Source of the DNA: Oscillospiraceae bacterium
Lineage (GTDB): Bacteria; Bacillota; Clostridia; Oscillospirales; Oscillospiraceae
Reading direction: 5' to 3'
NCBI GenBank assembly: GCA_031260745.1
Contig: JAISKY010000078.1
Span: forward strand, 1 to 6,878
DNA: 6,878 nt
Shown here: one piece after another, positions 5,719-6,878 of the stretch
Layout of the letters: each line of letters begins with the position of its first letter
Numbering within the stretch: position 1 is the first letter of the stretch
The notes under the pieces: model-generated
What the model was told of the DNA's origin: nothing
Database searches by the model: none
What the model saw: only the letters and a program-made list of their open reading frames with translations
Program-made: the position numbers and the translations under genes

Positions 5719-5913
5719 TCAAAATCCGAACAGGTTTTTTATCAGCGCGAACAGGTCGCTTATCTCGCGTACTATTATCACCAACACTACTACAAGTCCC
5801 GCGATTGTCGTCATAAGCGCTTGTTCCTCACGCCCGGAGCGCGATAACAACAAGTTAAGCACCGCTACTATTATTCCAACCGCCGCTATGCGGAAAATCA
5901 AGTCAATATTCAT
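5719..5913 (-). CDS. spoIIIAC: Stage III sporulation protein SpoIIIAC
   Basis: A 64-residue protein with two membrane helices (about 5-23 and 32-50) joined by the polar turn SRSGREEQA (24-32), a length and layout typical of SpoIIIAC (about 68 in B. subtilis). The C-terminal ISDLFALIKNLFGF is an amphipathic helix like that of homologues. It is related to SpoIIIAD and probably contributes to the membrane platform of the channel. The start at 5913 is chosen because GGAGG (5920-5924) lies 6 nt upstream. An in-frame ATG nine codons earlier would add an arginine-rich stretch (RRRRR) unknown in the family and would bury that ribosome site. It is separated from spoIIIAB by 44 bp and from spoIIIAD by the inverted-repeat element. 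Confidence 0.92.
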   Translation of the reverse strand: MNIDLIFRIAAVGIIVAVLNLLLSRSGREEQALMTTIAGLVVVLVIIVREISDLFALIKNLFGF

Positions 5914-5919
5914 TCTACG

Positions 5920-5924
5920 CCTCC
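5920..5924 (-). promoter_or_regulatory. Ribosome binding site fixing the spoIIIAC start
   Basis: GGAGG on the minus strand, 6 nt before the ATG at 5913. It falls inside the extra codons that a longer start at 5940 would add, which argues against that start. Confidence 0.75.
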
Positions 5925-5938
5925 GGCGATGTAAGTCC

Positions 5939-5959
5939 AAAATTATAAATTATAATTTT
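5939..5959. repeat. AT-only palindrome after spoIIIAB
   Basis: The 9-bp arms 5939-5947 and 5951-5959 are perfect inverted copies made entirely of A and T, around a 3-base centre. The palindrome overlaps the spoIIIAB stop codon. It contains TATAAT-like words on the minus strand, but no matching -35 lies at 16-18 nt, so I do not call a promoter. The hairpin would be weak. Confidence 0.4.
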
Positions 5960-6359
5960 ACAAAAGGATTATAGCGGCCATAAGACCGGCGCTTAGCGAA
6001 ACTGCGGCAAATACGGAACCTTTGGATTTACGTTCGGATTCGAGCTTGTCCAATACGGCGGAAAGCCGGGTTTCAGCCCTGGTTATCGCGATTCGCTGGT
6101 CCTCCGCGCCGCTGCGCCCCAGTACGCGCTCAAGTTGTCTGACTTCGGGATACTGTTCAAGTCCGGCGAACTTAATTCCCGAACGCTCCACCGCTTCCTG
6201 AGTAGTCGTAAGCAACTCGCAGATTTCGTGGCGAAGCTCCGGCAGCGCGTTTACGAAATCACGCAAAATCCTGATTTGGCGTTTTAGCTCGTAGATGTAG
6301 CTTACGCCCAACATTCCGCAACAGCCGATTACAAGCGCGGCTCCGATTAATTTTAGCAT
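5958..6359 (-). CDS. spoIIIAB: Stage III sporulation protein SpoIIIAB, short form
   Basis: A 133-residue SpoIIIAB, against about 171 in B. subtilis. The N-terminus MLKLIGAALVIGCCGMLG with a membrane helix (about 3-21), the following ELKRQIRILRDF segment (24-35) and the C-terminal helix SVFAAVSLSAGLMAAIILL (115-133) are all typical. The deficit of some 38 residues therefore lies in the middle, in the helical domain between about residues 48 and 85. SpoIIIAB is a membrane partner of the SpoIIIAA ATPase and its fold resembles part of the type II/IV secretion protein GspF. The ATG overlaps the end of spoIIIAA, and GAGGTG (6365-6370) lies 5 nt upstream, so translation is likely coupled. Confidence 0.92.
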   Translation of the reverse strand: MLKLIGAALVIGCCGMLGVSYIYELKRQIRILRDFVNALPELRHEICELLTTTQEAVERSGIKFAGLEQYPEVRQLERVLGRSGAEDQRIAITRAETRLSAVLDKLESERKSKGSVFAAVSLSAGLMAAIILL

Positions 6360-6878
6360 AGCGTCACCTCATAACAACGTATTTTATCGTGAATAGTAAT
6401 TTTGATAATTCGCTCGAACAGCGACGTATCGGAGTTTTCGCGGTGAGTGGTCGCGAACAGCTTGACCCCGCAATTGGCGGCTTGTCTTAACGCGGCGAAG
6501 TCTCTCTCGTCGGTAATCTCGTCAGTCGCGATTACCTGCGGATTCATCGCTCTAAGCAGAAGCATAACCGCGTCGGCTCTCGGTACGCCCTCCAGAACGT
6601 CGGTACAGCGTCCGACGTCAAGTTGCGGGATTCCGTTACGCATCGCGGCGATTTCGCCGCGCTCGTCAGATACTCCGACACGAAAACCTTTGTCGGAAAT
6701 AACTCTGATTAGGTCGCGAAGCAGCGTAGTCTTACCGCAGCCGGGCGGCGAGATAATCAGCGTAGACGCGGGAGTTCCGTCTCGGGCGAAGTTCGTGGCT
6801 TTTAGTTCCTCCGTTTCGGCAATTCCCTAGACTTCTTTGCAAAGCCGAATATTAACGGAGGAGATTTCGCGCCAAGCG
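6353..6878 (-). CDS. spoIIIAA: SpoIIIAA ATPase, 5'-partial, with in-frame amber codon
   Basis: The C-terminal part of SpoIIIAA, the secretion-type ATPase of the SpoIIIA channel; its beginning lies beyond 6878. From the edge, 16 codons give a typical block ending SSVNIRLCKEV. Then comes TAG (6827-6829), and the same frame resumes GIAETEELKA and continues for 157 residues to TAA. Clear motifs follow: Walker A PPGCGKTT (about 6749-6726), GVSDERGEIAA (up to 6644), IPQLDVGRCTDVLEGVPRA, and Walker B VIATDEITDERDFAAL with a TTHREN segment. Both sides of the amber codon are good SpoIIIAA sequence in one frame. No ATG, GTG or TTG occurs between the TAG and Walker A; the first ATG (6643) lies after it. 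A restart there would yield a protein without its P-loop. So this is a nonsense-mutated gene, a base-call error, or a read-through codon. The stop overlaps the spoIIIAB start. Confidence 0.85.
6827..6829 (-). other. In-frame amber codon in spoIIIAA
   Basis: CTA on the plus strand gives TAG on the minus strand, exactly 62 codons upstream of the ATG at 6643 and in the frame of the Walker motifs. It stands between KEV and GIAET, where homologues continue without a break. A single base change from a sense codon such as AAG or CAG would create it. Confidence 0.85.

Noticed and set aside
5521..5847. Plus-strand open frame spanning spoIIIAD, the inverted repeat and spoIIIAC
   Set aside because: It is antisense to two conserved genes and passes through the palindrome. 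Its composition is that of an opposite-strand shadow.
6353..6643. A separate 96-residue protein starting at 6643
   Set aside because: This is the C-terminal half of SpoIIIAA; the frame continues upstream through Walker A, and no ribosome site precedes this ATG.

Overview
The window looks like chromosome from an anaerobic, endospore-forming, flagellated Bacillota, most likely an uncultured member of the Clostridia. The main reason is a near-complete spoIIIA sporulation operon next to flagellar stator genes, with consistently strong AGGAGG-type ribosome binding sites and balanced GC content. I cannot name the species from sequence alone.

Layout. Positions 26-790 (minus) encode a TepA/ClpP-fold serine peptidase. 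A 235-bp divergent intergenic region (791-1025) holds a strong hairpin that buries the tepA ribosome binding site. It also holds a sigma-A-type promoter for the plus-strand motA-motB pair (1026-2696), which ends in a clear intrinsic terminator (2751-2781). Converging on it from the right is the minus-strand spoIIIA operon, read in the order AA, AB, AC, AD, AE, AF, AG, AH from 6878 down to 2804. Only the 5' end of spoIIIAA lies outside the window.

Function. MotA and MotB form the ion-driven flagellar stator. SpoIIIAA-AH form the mother-cell half of the channel that joins mother cell and forespore in engulfed sporangia: AA is the ATPase, AB to AF are membrane parts, and AG and AH are ring-forming proteins. 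Genes within spoIIIA overlap or nearly touch (AA/AB, AD/AE, AE/AF, AG/AH), so translational coupling is likely. There are three wider gaps: AB-AC (44 bp), AC-AD (126 bp) and AF-AG (46 bp).

What stands out. (1) spoIIIAA carries an in-frame amber codon just before its P-loop, while the protein sequence continues sensibly on both sides. (2) SpoIIIAG, SpoIIIAE and SpoIIIAB are markedly shorter than the Bacillus subtilis proteins. AG appears to lack the insert that builds the beta-triangle/barrel, and AE lacks its N-terminal region, which suggests a stripped-down SpoIIIA channel. (3) A 113-bp MITE-like inverted repeat fills the AC-AD gap. (4) The tepA start is preceded by a terminator-like hairpin that includes its Shine-Dalgarno sequence. 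Comparisons with B. subtilis proteins are from memory of those families, not from alignments.
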